In this document: in pieces, positions 51,841-62,600 of the stretch
Numbering within the stretch: position 1 is the stretch's first letter
Layout of the letters: the number at the start of each line of letters is the position of its first letter
NCBI GenBank assembly: GCA_036320915.1
Contig: JAXBDG010000009.1
Location: 62,001-126,000 of the forward strand
Length of the DNA stretch: 64,000 bases
From: Linnemannia elongata
Lineage: Eukaryota > Mortierellomycota > Mortierellomycetes > Mortierellales > Mortierellaceae
Direction of reading: 5' to 3'
Program-made: the position numbers and the translations under genes
The notes under the pieces: model-generated
The model's input: the letters and a program-made list of their open reading frames with translations, nothing else
Told to the model about the DNA's origin: nothing
Databases searched by the model: none

Positions 51841-53991
51841 ATGGAAAGACCAGACTACAAGAAGATCACGATGAAAGTATGGGAGGAGCTTAAGAAGATG
51901 GGTTTTAGGAAGAAGAGTTTCCCTGATTTACCGTTGGCCATACAGCTGGTAAGTCTCAGAGAGGCTGATAGGATAGTTAACTCTAGGAATATGGGGAGTC
52001 CTATGGAGGAGTTCGAGTGGTTAGATACCCCAATGTCTGTATATATGGGAGACCATTTTATGACCCACGCCTATACACGCGTAAAACCCCGCCATGTAAC
52101 AGTCGAGGCTTTTATCGAGGAAGTTTTAGAAAGTACTCGAGATCTCATAGACGGGATGGAGGAGTTATCCAGAGATGTACATGACCTGTGTTTTTTCTGG
52201 GTATCACACGACAATAGGTTCTATCCACTGTCCATCCCTAAAGAGAAAATAGCTAAGTTAGGGGTTGAAGATACTATAAGGCTTTTGTTAAACGCGGAAT
52301 CTAACAGAGGAGAGGAAAATTGGGGAGGTGGATCAGGAATGGATATCCTAAGGAATACAGGAGATTTTTATCTCAACACCTCCTATTTTACCCTGGGATC
52401 TAGGGCTAGAGGAGAGCCAGAGCCAAATCCCAAACGTAGGTCCACCAACAAATCCTCTACGGATGATATCTCGGAGGATACCCCACTCAAGGATTCTAGG
52501 TTTTTTAAGAAGAATTACGCCGGATTTACCACTAGTAAATACTTGGGCTTCGACTTCGAGACTGTAGTCCAGAGATCCCATTTTTACATGATTCCCTACG
52601 CTTACTCTATGGGAGTTTACAGAGAGGATGGTGCCAAGATTAGGACCTATACCAAAATATCAGCCAACGAAGACGAGGTAAGAAACCACTTGTGCGACTC
52701 TTTACGTCGAGAAAGACCCAAGAGTAAGGACGAAGGTGTGTATTTGGTTGGATTTAACAACTCTAGGTTCGACAACTTCTTGTTACACCAGACCATTACA
52801 GAGAGACGATTAAGGTATACGGACCCTTTTATAGTTAAGAACTCTATCTTGGGACTAACGGTAAAAGATAATATCGTAAAAGACCTTCTAAGATTTGTCC
52901 ACACACCGCTAAGAAAAGCTTGTAAGGATTTTGGCTGTTCTATTGGGAAAAGAGAGCTTCCCCATTGGAAATACCAGATGGCTTACTACGATGGGGATGA
53001 GCGATTCAAGAGGTACCTTGGTAGAAAAGAAGATACAATCCGAGATTATGTGGAGCGTGATGTGGATTCCATGATGGAACTAGGGTTCAAGTGTAAGGAC
53101 GCTTATCTTGGTCTGACAGGACTTTACATAGAGAACTATTACATCTTAGCTTCCGTTGGATACAACTATTACAAGACAATCGTCCCTAAGAAGTATTGGG
53201 ATAAAAGACCTATGATGGACGAGAAGCTGGAGAAATTTGTACGAGAGGGTGTATGTGGTGGTAGATCCCAAGTATTCCAACCATATAGTCATCCCAAAGA
53301 GGAAGTTGGAGAGGCTGACGTAAAGTCCCAATATCCATACGAAATGGCATCCAACGAATATCCTCTTGGCGATGAGATCTGGACCAAGAAATATCATCCA
53401 GGTAAGATAGGAATATATAGGGCTAGGATAGGCGTACAACCTGGTGTTAACATCGTGGCCCACAACGACGGAAAGACCGCTAATTGGGACTATAAGGAGG
53501 TAATCGCCAGAGTTATCTCTAATGTAACCATCGAGCTTTTAAGAGAGGAGAATATACCATGTAAAATACTAGAGGGAGTCTACTGGGCTGAGACTGACTA
53601 TGTCTTCAAGGAGTTCTTGGAGAAGCTCCACAAGACTAAGAAGGAGCAAGACCATTACAAGAAGGATGACGATCCCAGATATAATCCCTCGTTGAGAAAC
53701 ATCGTAAAACTTCTCATGAACGCCCTGTCTGGTAAGATGGTGGAGAAGACCCACACAAGTTTAACCATGTTAGTCCAGACGAAATCTCAGCTCAAAAGGT
53801 TACTTTCTAAGGTCGAAGGAGATACCATCGAGAAAGTCTATTCCGACTCTAGATTCCTTACATATCTAAAAGGCACTCTTAAAGACAAACATTTCACGAG
53901 GAATATCCCTACTGTTTGGGGTATTCTTATCTACGAGTATTCTAGGATTAACATATGGCGTAAAGTATCCTCAACAAGTCGACAATATTAA
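51841..53991 (+). CDS. Protein-primed-type family B DNA polymerase, truncated before motif C
   Basis: Uninterrupted 716-codon ORF. Residues 1-~230 are an N-terminal region without recognised motifs. The 3'-5' exonuclease has Exo I GFDFET (D238, E240), Exo II FNNSRFDNF (N306/N307, D311) and Exo III YVERD (Y403, D407). Polymerase motif A is DVKSQYP (D493, Y498). Motif B is KLLMNALSG (K623, N627), where the usual N-S-x-Y-G appears as N-A-L-S-G. The IYEYSR segment that normally precedes motif C is present near residue 700. The reading frame then ends within ~15 codons, so the catalytic motif C (D-T-D) is absent. Family members replicate linear plasmids, Polintons/adintovirus-like elements and some viruses. 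The ORF is probably inactive as a polymerase although otherwise open. The 3' part may be deleted, or frameshifted beyond recognition. Confidence 0.85.
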   Translation: MERPDYKKITMKVWEELKKMGFRKKSFPDLPLAIQLVSLREADRIVNSRNMGSPMEEFEWLDTPMSVYMGDHFMTHAYTRVKPRHVTVEAFIEEVLESTRDLIDGMEELSRDVHDLCFFWVSHDNRFYPLSIPKEKIAKLGVEDTIRLLLNAESNRGEENWGGGSGMDILRNTGDFYLNTSYFTLGSRARGEPEPNPKRRSTNKSSTDDISEDTPLKDSRFFKKNYAGFTTSKYLGFDFETVVQRSHFYMIPYAYSMGVYREDGAKIRTYTKISANEDEVRNHLCDSLRRERPKSKDEGVYLVGFNNSRFDNFLLHQTITERRLRYTDPFIVKNSILGLTVKDNIVKDLLRFVHTPLRKACKDFGCSIGKRELPHWKYQMAYYDGDERFKRYLGRKEDTIRDYVERDVDSMMELGFKCKDAYLGLTGLYIENYYILASVGYNYYKTIVPKKYWDKRPMMDEKLEKFVREGVCGGRSQVFQPYSHPKEEVGEADVKSQYPYEMASNEYPLGDEIWTKKYHPGKIGIYRARIGVQPGVNIVAHNDGKTANWDYKEVIARVISNVTIELLREENIPCKILEGVYWAETDYVFKEFLEKLHKTKKEQDHYKKDDDPRYNPSLRNIVKLLMNALSGKMVEKTHTSLTMLVQTKSQLKRLLSKVEGDTIEKVYSDSRFLTYLKGTLKDKHFTRNIPTVWGILIYEYSRINIWRKVSSTSRQY

Positions 53992-54063
53992 AAACCGGAG
54001 GATTACCAAAATGGCGGCTACATGCCAGCACGTTTCACTGTGATCGATGATTTCTGAGTCAAA

Positions 54064-54525
54064 GTGTCAAGGTTTGTCAACTTTCAAGCTGAAAGAGAGT
54101 CAAGACGCCACGTAAAACCAGTGGAGGAGATGACGCTTAGCCTGACAACTAACGTCGCTGAAATGGAATATAATCTTGAAGAAATCCGTCATATTATCGC
54201 GACCAAAGAGGACATTCACAAAGTATGGCCAGGCAATGATATGGAGAGGAGCAAGATCTTAATTTTGGACCCTGGTTGTGCATCAAATACATTTATTCTT
54301 ATTCTGCGACGCGCGCGCCGCCTTTTTTTTCAAGCTCGTGAAACTCCTTTGAAAGAGGAGAAGATATCAGACCTAGTAAAAAAGCAGCAGAAATTACTGC
54401 CGTTCAATTCGCCTATCGAACTGTTCAAGATGTTAGAAATGAGCTTACTTTCAAAACCAAAAAGTTGCCACGCCTGCTTAAATAAACGGAAATCATCTCC
54501 GAGGATAAAAAGTGAGTGGGAGTGA
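54064..54525 (+). pseudogene. Possible TnpB/Fanzor-like nuclease remnant
   Basis: A 153-codon ORF (first codon not ATG). EEIRHIIATKEDIHKVWPG is followed by SKILILDPGCASNTF, reminiscent of the RuvC-I lead-in (strand ending in D-P-G) of TnpB/Fanzor-like proteins reported from fungi. A basic stretch (RRARRLF) and KKQQKLLPFNSPIELFKMLE come next. No RuvC-II, RuvC-III or complete zinc ribbon was found downstream; only one CxxC (CHAC) is present. If correct it is a small N-proximal remnant. The assignment rests on one short motif and could be wrong. Confidence 0.3.
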
Positions 54526-54841
54526 AAGAAAGGTCCCGACCCACTGCAGAATATCAGGTCCGTCGACATAAATGACATCTCCAACATCACTCAAATGCAT
54601 TCAGTCTGATAATGCTCAAAGAGTGACATATCTCTCGTGGTGCTCAAGACGAACGAAACGCCTGGCATCTCAAACGCGATGGGCTTATTATTTGAAGATG
54701 ATACCAAAATATCCTCACGCCATCTACAGGAAAAAAAAAGAATGTACAGAAAAAGAATATCAGCGTCGACATGAGCGATCGCTGTTGATAGTGGTCATCA
54801 ACAAACACCGTGGGTGTAACTTAAGTACTACAAACACATGA

Positions 54842-56160
54842 CCCACCGGTTTCCAATACGCGCGATAAATATGTATATGAGTAAAGGGTAAGATCGGCTG
54901 AAGAGACAAAACTGTTACCAATTGTCGTGTCCAGGACCTATGGATAGCGGTGCAAGAAAGCTGACAACCTGTAGCTGAAAGAGGATACTCCTAATATATT
55001 GCCATGGAAACAAACGAAATGAACACGACAGAATTGAATACCGGCAGAAATAATCTAGAACTACTATCGATCATATCACCATTGCTAATTTGTTTGTATG
55101 TAAAAGCTCGTTGAACGCAAAAAGAAATCCGTGGACAAGGTTTCCAACAGAAAAAAAGTGCAGAAGTAAAATGTGGTCATATAAGTGAACAATAAACCAT
55201 CAGCCATGCTCGAAGCAAATGTGTAGTAGCGCCTAAAAAAAAAGTCCAAAGCAACCTTTATTAGTATCCTTCAGTTTCTCTAAAATGAAAAACGACACGA
55301 AATAGGAAAGTTGAAGGCCGCAACATCAACTGGGAGCATCGCTATCTGCAGAAGTACACTTCAATGCCTCACATGTCCAAGTTATTTAAGCTATTCAATG
55401 CAGCCTGACAAACCCTTGACACCCGTGTATCGCAGACGCAACGAGAAAAAAAATACAGTCAACTGACAGCGCTTGCAGTAGTTTCAAAAAATGACTATTG
55501 TCAGTATATTTACCAGCTAGGATCTGACACGATCTTCGACATGATCAAGGCCGATAAAAAAGGAGGAGAATGACACCACTTGTCACAGCCTTATTTTAGT
55601 TCTCAAAACAGGTAGACAACGGTCAATTCAAAATATCCTCAGGCCCCTACCATATGAAAGGACATAGAAAAAAAAGTTGACAAGAGGCGTCGGAAACAGC
55701 TATCTTCGACAACAGAGTTATCACTTTTAAAGGAGTACCTTCTCACGTACAGTATCCCTGTTCAACTTTTTTTGTACGTGGAGGAAAAAAAAAGGAGGTA
55801 TGTACGAGAGGAATAGTCAATCCATTGATCGCCCTGTTTGGCGCGTGTTTAAGGTGGCGCCTTTGATGGATCGACGTGCGCCACTCATACATCTTTTGAA
55901 TTTCTTGACAAAGATTCAATATATAAGAACAGGGCCTTACGCAAAGAGGAACGTGAGTCCTTTGCCATCAGACCCGAATCATCATCCTTTGTTGTGAAAA
56001 ATATCTTTGTTTCTAAAGAAATGCCATTGAGATAACAACATAGCCATGTAACAAATACTGAAATCTTATAGAAGAGAAGGAGATCGGTCAAGGTTTCTTG
56101 CCATTGTTCTAGCTCAGAATGTGTGAAAAAAAAAAAGATAACCAAATTTGTTGGTGACAA
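54842..56160. other. Island interior, no gene recognised
   Basis: Stop-rich in all frames with scattered short A runs. A short open stretch at 55800-55980 (plus) has mixed composition but no recognisable motif. Confidence 0.5.
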
Positions 56161-56162
56161 CG

Positions 56163-56377
56163 AATCGAAACAACGAACTGGCGCAACCCCAAGCTTATCG
56201 AACACGTCGCCACAACAAAGTACAAAGCCTCAACAGACCAGGCGAAGAAAAAAAGCAAAGTTATCCTTGTGGACAGAAAAATAAACCAGCAGCTGAAAGA
56301 AGCTTGTGCCCTTAAAACTGGTTATTCGTGGTACAAGTTTCTGAACAATACAAATAATACAAACATCAACAACGCCA
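56163..56377 (+). pseudogene. Unrecognised coding-like fragment
   Basis: About 70 plus-strand codons, closed by TAG, with protein-like composition: WRNPKLIEHVATTKYKAS, then KVILVDRKINQQLKEAC and TGYSWYKFLN. No start codon or family match is evident. It reads like a surviving piece of an island gene. Confidence 0.3.
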
Positions 56378-56621
56378 AAGCTTAGAACCTTCAAGAGAGA
56401 TCCTGATCTTCGTGCCCATGGTGTGAGTAAAAACATCATCTAAATGGCGTGTGAAAGAGTCGGTTCCACTGTAATTATCCCCTTGAACTAGTTCCCAGAA
56501 GAGAAAAAGACGCAAAAGGGAGGTTGACCAGAAAGGCCATTGAACCTAGGGCGATATCCTCGCCGACGTGAATTCAATATTGCTTGAAAAGGAGACTATC
56601 AGACTAGTCCGCATCCTCGTG

Positions 56622-57518
56622 AAACAAAGTCAGCACTGCCGATCTGGAGCATATACACGATAGGCTAGAGCATGTAGTTGGTAAAGCCCACAGGACCAAA
56701 GCAAGACAGGGGCGGAGGATAGCCAGGTTAAGGACACGCGTGGGTGATCTGGAGGATAAGATCAGCGACATGACCAACATGTTCGAGCAGATGAGCATCG
56801 AGAACACAGGGCGACCAAGTTGGATCTCGCTGTGTCTCGTCTGGATAACATGCAGCTGGAGACCACGGGGCTCAAGACCCAGTCGGATCTCGCGGTGTCT
56901 CGGATGGATAACATGCAGCTAGAGAACACAAGGTTCAAGACCAAGTTGTTGGATCTTGCCGTGTCTCGTATGGATGACATAAAGGCCGAGAGCACCCGAC
57001 TCGAGACCAAGTTAGATCTCGCCGGGTATCGGATGGATGAGATGCAGAATATCATCGACAGTAGCGCGTCTGTGACCACTGGGATAGATGACCGCATAAA
57101 GGCCATCCAGGAAGAGGCCGATAAAAGACTCCGTAGAGTAGCTCGTATGTTTATCCTAGTTGACCATGACGATATTAAGAGCGGCAAGCTAACCACGGAC
57201 GACTACTACGGAGATTTTACAGGTGGGACTGGTATAATCTTAAGTAACAAGAGTCTGCAGACGTTCGACTCGGAGAAGCTCATCTGGGAAGACATCAAAG
57301 TTTTTAAAAACTTGTCACCGATATTCCTTTGGCAGCCAATAGGACAGCTTATCCCCGAGAGTACTGTATACTCAAGACATATCACGGAAGACCGTTACAT
57401 CACACCCCATCATCAGCCAGCCTGTCGACGCTGTATCAGGGCTCTCCATGGAGAGGAGCAAGCTTCAGACCCTGGCCAAATATCGCCCTCGAACATCGGA
57501 ATCGCAACAACAAAATGA
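56622..57518 (+). pseudogene. Frameshifted coiled-coil repeat protein of the island
   Basis: One frame runs from about 56622 to ~56810 and is coiled-coil-like (RLEHVVGKAHR, RVGDLEDKISDMTNMFEQM). The sequence continues in another frame to the stop at 57518. The second part has three to four tandem copies of a 21-22-residue unit (DLAVSRMDNMQLE...TK) encoded by a 63-66-bp DNA repeat. Comparing the first repeat copy with the second shows a 4-bp deletion at about 56809, which accounts for the frame change. After the coils comes a globular segment (RRVARMFILVDHDD, TTDDYYGDFTGGTG, IFLWQPIGQLIP). I do not recognise the family. Coiled coil plus a compact C-terminal domain is common in virus-encoded DNA-associated proteins, which is inference only. 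Confidence 0.5.
56826..57040 (+). repeat. Tandem 63-66-bp repeats, about 3.5 copies
   Basis: Units begin CTCGCTGTGTCTCG / CTCGCGGTGTCTCG / CTTGCCGTGTCTCG / CTCGCCGGGTATCG. Unit length is 63 or 66 bp, a multiple of three, matching the protein repeat. Confidence 0.8.
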
Positions 57519-58042
57519 ATATGGAAAGGAGAAGAAGGGACATGGAACAATCTGAATGACCAACTTGAATCATCCAACTAAAGATGTACCTTAAAGGCTC
57601 GGCGGAGAGCCAGTACAACCACCCATCCATGAACAACTGTTCCTTAACAAAAAGTTGGGAAGGTTGAGTAGACGAGGTCATTTACATTGACTGCCTGCTT
57701 ATCGGTAAGAAAGTGCCTTTTATGATGCAGCGTCACGCTGCAGCCGCCTTCTCAAATCCGTTAAACATCTTCGAAACCCGAGAAAAACAAATCCAAACCC
57801 CTTCGGAACGAAGAGCAAAGTATGAACGACCCAACCCAAACGAGACAGTAGACTGTCTAGCTCAAGATTCTCAAATCAGTAAAACCATCAACTCGAAAAA
57901 AAAGGGAGAAACAAAACTGTTACATTCCCCAAACACAGAGACATCCACCAAAATTTCCTCGAAGAGAAAGAGTGTACGCGTAAAATAAAGCCAACATTAT
58001 AGTCCAAAAGAACCACATCTCCACGTTGGCCATGTCCCAAAA

Positions 58043-58077
<35 letters not shown>

Positions 58078-59654
58078 TAGAGGGGCGATATGGGTTTGGC
58101 TGATCGTTCGTGGTGTTCAAGACATACGTACAGTTGAGTCTACAATACCTCAACACATATCCTCGAGCACCTCGGAAAAAAAAGACACAATAGAGAACAA
58201 CCGCACGGCAGGCAAATCTAGACCCCTGGTATCGACAAAATACCATACGTATTACCTTGTACGAATCGCAAGGTTGTTGGGAAAAGGAAGAATGAGCCAA
58301 TAAAGACAGGAAGTTCTCTTGTGATCGTCGTTCTTCATGGCCTACGAACAGCAATGTACACTTTCAAAGGGTGACCGAAACGAAGCCAACTTCTATCCTT
58401 GTGTACCTTTTGGAAAAGAAAAAAAAAGGTCGACGACGCATGGAAGGCAACACCCCATCGGTTACAACAGTGGTATTACACAAATGGCTATTAATGGTGC
58501 CCCATGCGTAGAGCCACCTACTTTGATCGGCTTAACATATCCGTGCAATAGCCATGAAGAGGAGGAGAGGACGCCGTGTAAGTCCTCATCTGTAATTTAG
58601 ATCGTTCGTGATCAGAAAAAGTATTAGTGCTCTAAGTGGGGCTTCGAGTCCATAAAATATTTGTACGCCCTGAACAAAGAAAAGGGTCGTTTGCAGTCCT
58701 GGCCGCCCTCCAATGACCTCGATCGTCAAACCTTCCCATAAGGGAGTCTATCCCTGCGCTGTCCGGTCTCGAGTCGAGCCCAAAGATATCGGCCCCCAAG
58801 GCCTGTGCCAGAAAGTTGAAGCGGCTGGTTATTTCGTCCATCCTGCTCGCTCAATGAACTAAGCGATCCGAGGAGCCTTAAAGAGCCTGGATGGATCTAT
58901 CCTCCTTGAACTGTCAAAAAATTCATATGGTATCCAACTCTATTCCAGGAACAGACTCCGCTAACTATTTTAGAATGAAAACAATGCGATGGAAAAGAAA
59001 GCGGGTGGCAAGGAACCTAGATAGGATCTAACAGAAATACAATGGCCAAGTAGAAAAAAAAAAAAAAAAAACAGAGAACGCGCTGAAACTAGATGAAGTT
59101 GGTTGAAATTCTGGATCGTGGGAGTACGGTAACAGGCGGGACTCGCTCAAAAGGACTTGGGACTGGATCTGCTGATCCGCATCCGGACAAACATCTCCTT
59201 TCGCTACCGGCGATCGCCCCGGTTTCTCCAAAGATGGTCTTCAATAAGACCACTACAGCTGCCGAACCGTCCTCGCTCCAAGATATTACTTCACGTTGAT
59301 TTTCGAGTCACTGAATGATCGGATGGCCCCAAGGCTATTGCCGACGTCTTCGCGGACGTCGAGGTCCTGTATGGTTTATGGGAAGAAAGCGCCACATCGG
59401 ATAATGATATCCAGGACGATGACACCAGCACCCGCTCACCAATTGATAAACCATTCGAAGGTTACACTCGCTGAAAAGAAAAGAGAACAAAACGCGCATT
59501 TGGTGGTATAACTCCTCCCTCTCAACTTTTTGGCCACACCATTCCTGTCCTTCAAACATGTTCTACAAAAAAAACGCGATTCAATGCTATTTAGTGAAAA
59601 AAAGACGACTACTTTACTACTCCTAATTGCGTACAATACTTCATACTGCTACTA
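57519..59654. other. Right part of accessory island, no intact gene
   Basis: Contains an A tract (58044-58075) and short coding-like pieces: 57713-57988 plus, 58632-58841 minus (FNFLAQALGADIFGLDSRP), and 59093-59300 plus. None has a recognisable domain. Confidence 0.45.
58044..58075. repeat. Poly(A) tract, about 32 nt
   Basis: Uninterrupted A run within the island. Confidence 0.9.
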
Positions 59655-62600
59655 CTACTGCTGCTGCTGCTGGTTCTTGCGACCGCCCCGAACGCTGTTT
59701 CCCAAACCGTTATGGAACTGGTTACGGCCACCACGCTGTCCACGGGGACCCATCGTGCGCTGCTGCTGCTTGCCGCCCTGCTCCTTTCCGGTCTGCTCTT
59801 TGCCTCCAAGAGCACCGCCCTTCTTACGGTCACCCTGCTGTGGCTGAGGGGTCTTGGTCTCCAAAAGCTTCTCGTTACCCTCCACAAAGCCTGAAGCCTT
59901 GTCAGCAAAGGCCAAAGCCAACGACTGCATCTTGCTCAACTCGACGTGGTGGAGCTGCACCACATTTGCGACCTGATCAATCGAGGCAGCCAACTCCTCG
60001 TTGTAGACCATCTTGGCGACGATCGACACAACAGTGTTAACGGAAAGGTTGAACATCTTGCCCAACGACTCCAAACCGACAGAAGAGTAGTACGAGGCGT
60101 TGGCGAACAAGTATGTGCGAAGTCCCTCCTCCTGGATCTTGCCAGCAAGCATCTCCTTGATCTTGTCGCATCCGGGCATGAGCTCCCAGATCTTGATCGC
60201 CTTGATCAACTCGACCGACCGCTCCCACTCGCCAATCGAAAGGGCCTTGGCAGCGCCCATGATGTGATCCCTAGTGTTCTCGGGGGGTCCTGTGAACACC
60301 TGGCGAGAGTTGTAGTCGAGCATGCGGCGGAAGGGCTTGGAGATGACCTTCTTCTTGTTCTCGGGGCTGTTGCCGGCCTGGGCCATGGCAGGGATCTCGA
60401 GGAGCATCGAGCAGGTCAAGTAGACACACTCCAAAAGCTCCAAGTTGATGTGCATGTGGAAAGGCAACTGGCGCTGACGCTCGAGCTTCTCCTGCTCGGG
60501 CGAGACAGCTCCGTAACGCTGGGCCTGAAGACCCTGGGCGAGCAACTCCTTGACGCGTCCAGTTCCAGAGATATCGTGCAAGCAGGTGTGTGCCTCCTTG
60601 ATCATGCCCTCACGGAAGGCGCAAAGACCCAACTGGACCATGGCGCGGTTGAACAAGATCTGGGTGGTGACATCGGCCTGGTGAATCGTCTCCTGCAAGT
60701 GCGACATCAAGAGCATGTCACGAGCGACGAAGAAACGGTTGTGGAGGGCGTGGTGGTAGATGTGGCAGAGCATGGCACGGGTACGCTGGAGCGAGTTGGC
60801 GTTCTTGTACAAGAACACGCACAAGTCGTGGATCAAAGCCTCAGAGTCCTTGGAAGCCTTGCTCGACAAGAGAACAGCGGTGGCATTCTCAACAGCAACA
60901 ATAACAACATCAGGCTATTATAACAGACAAAAAAAATGTTAGTATGTAGTCTAACGGATTAAAAAAACATGCGGTCAATAATAAACACCTCCAACAAGAG
61001 TGGTAGCTCACCTTGAAGTACAAGTGCTCGAGACGTCTCATGGTGGTGCGGGAGATAGAGTCGACGAGGTCGAGACGCTTGAAGTAGGCGTTGGAGCGGA
61101 CAATGACGGCGTAGAGTCCGACCTCATCCTTGAGACGGTCGACGTAGTCGGTAGTGTGGGGGTCAATGTTCTGGAGCGACTTTGTGAACTCGTCGTCGAG
61201 GCGGTCGACAAAGGCGACAAGAGATCCCTGAATAAGGACGGGCTCGCCGTTCTCGGGAAGGCGGTCCTTGTCCTCGTCATCGACATCGGGAACGTTCTCC
61301 TTGACAATGTACAAAGGGTTGGCCTCCAAAATCGTCAACAAGCTGTTCAAGTACTTCTCAGCGCTATTAGGAAAAGGGTGAAAATACATCCGAAAATATT
61401 AGGCGTCGAGTTCAGTCGTGTTCATCAGAAGAAAAGAAAAGCGTGCATGCAAAAAGACTTACTTCTTCCAGAGGGGAATGTTCATGAAGCCAGAGATACC
61501 GGTGGCAAAGTCGAACTGGGCAGAGATCAAGTTCAAGAGAACAATAATCTTCTGGTAGGGGGTGTTGGCAATGACGAGAAGACGCTCCAAGATCTTGACC
61601 TGCTCCTCGCGGTTAGTGTTTTTCTTTCCACGAGCATCAACAACCTCACGCAGCTTCTTGTACAAGTTATCCTGGGTCAACTCGATCGACTTGCCGCCAG
61701 CGCCAACAGGGGTGAATCCATCGTCTTCAACCTCTTCCTCGTCCTCCTTGTCATCCTCAGAGTCCGAGACAACGACCTTCTTGGCCTTCTTGACCTTGGG
61801 CTTCTTGACCTCCTGCTCCTCATCCTCCTCGGGCTCCTTGTCGTAGTTCTCGGGGTCCTTCTCGTATTCCTGAATCTGACTCTCGTACTGGCGGTTGTTC
61901 TTCTTGATGTTCTGCTTGAGCGAGTTGAGGGCCCTGTTGTTGGAGGGGTTCAACTTCTTGGAGGCGGACTTCTCCTTCTGGGCAGCGGCCTGGATGGCCT
62001 TCTCCAACTCGGCAACAGACTTGATGTAGAACTTGGGGACGCCAGATTGGGCAATGAGACCAGCGGCCTTCTGGATACCCTTGTTGGCACGCTCGAACTC
62101 TAATAAGGTAAAAGTGAGAGTAGAGAAATAATATTAGAATCATTCAACATACACACGACCTCCCAACAGTTCCAATGTCCGTGCACTGCTTTAACACATG
62201 TTGCTAAAATTGAGGAGGGCCACTTCCAGGGGTTTTTGAAAGTGTGGGTTGTTGGTCGGCGAGATCTTTGCTAGTTGTTTGGTGTGATGGTCGATTGTGT
62301 TGCTAACGTGCAACGTCTTTATACTGTCGTAAAGGGCCAATCCAAACTGGCGCAGTTTTTTCAAAACAACTTCTTTCTCATCGTTGTTCAAACCCCTCAA
62401 AGGCGCCGCAGTCGAACCTACACGCAGTTGTGTATGATCCAATCCACCACTCAACCTCAGGGGGGGCTCGATTCGCTGACTCCAGGTTGACTCATTTTGT
62501 GGGCTAATTGTTACTTTGCTTGTCGCTTCGCCCAACGATGAACAAACAATGGACTACGCCGCATTTACTCCTCCGTTTTGTCATTATCGACAGTCCATGT

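Larger units (their letters stand above)
49795..59654. mobile_element. Candidate degraded virus/plasmid-like insertion island
   Basis: Between the STAND gene and eIF3c lies ~9.9 kb with no host-type gene. It holds a plasmid/virus-type DNA polymerase, a frameshifted coiled-coil ORF with internal DNA repeats, a possible TnpB/Fanzor-like remnant and other broken coding fragments. Arg codons in the polymerase are mostly AGA/AGG and Ile is often ATA, unlike the CGC/ATC-rich flanking housekeeping genes. Terminal inverted repeats or target duplications were not found by eye, so the limits are simply the flanking genes. It may be more than one insertion. Confidence 0.55.

Noticed and set aside
56826..57040. 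CRISPR-like direct repeats
   Set aside because: Units are contiguous, divergent, in a coding frame and without spacers.
58636..58662. TTCGAGTCC resembling a tRNA T-loop
   Set aside because: The flanking bases do not form a T-stem and no acceptor, D or anticodon arm is found.
59946..62103. Two long plus-strand ORFs opposite eIF3c (59946-60923 and 61000-62103)
   Set aside because: Antisense shadows of eIF3c exons; they run across its introns and show only Leu/Val/Asp-rich filler.
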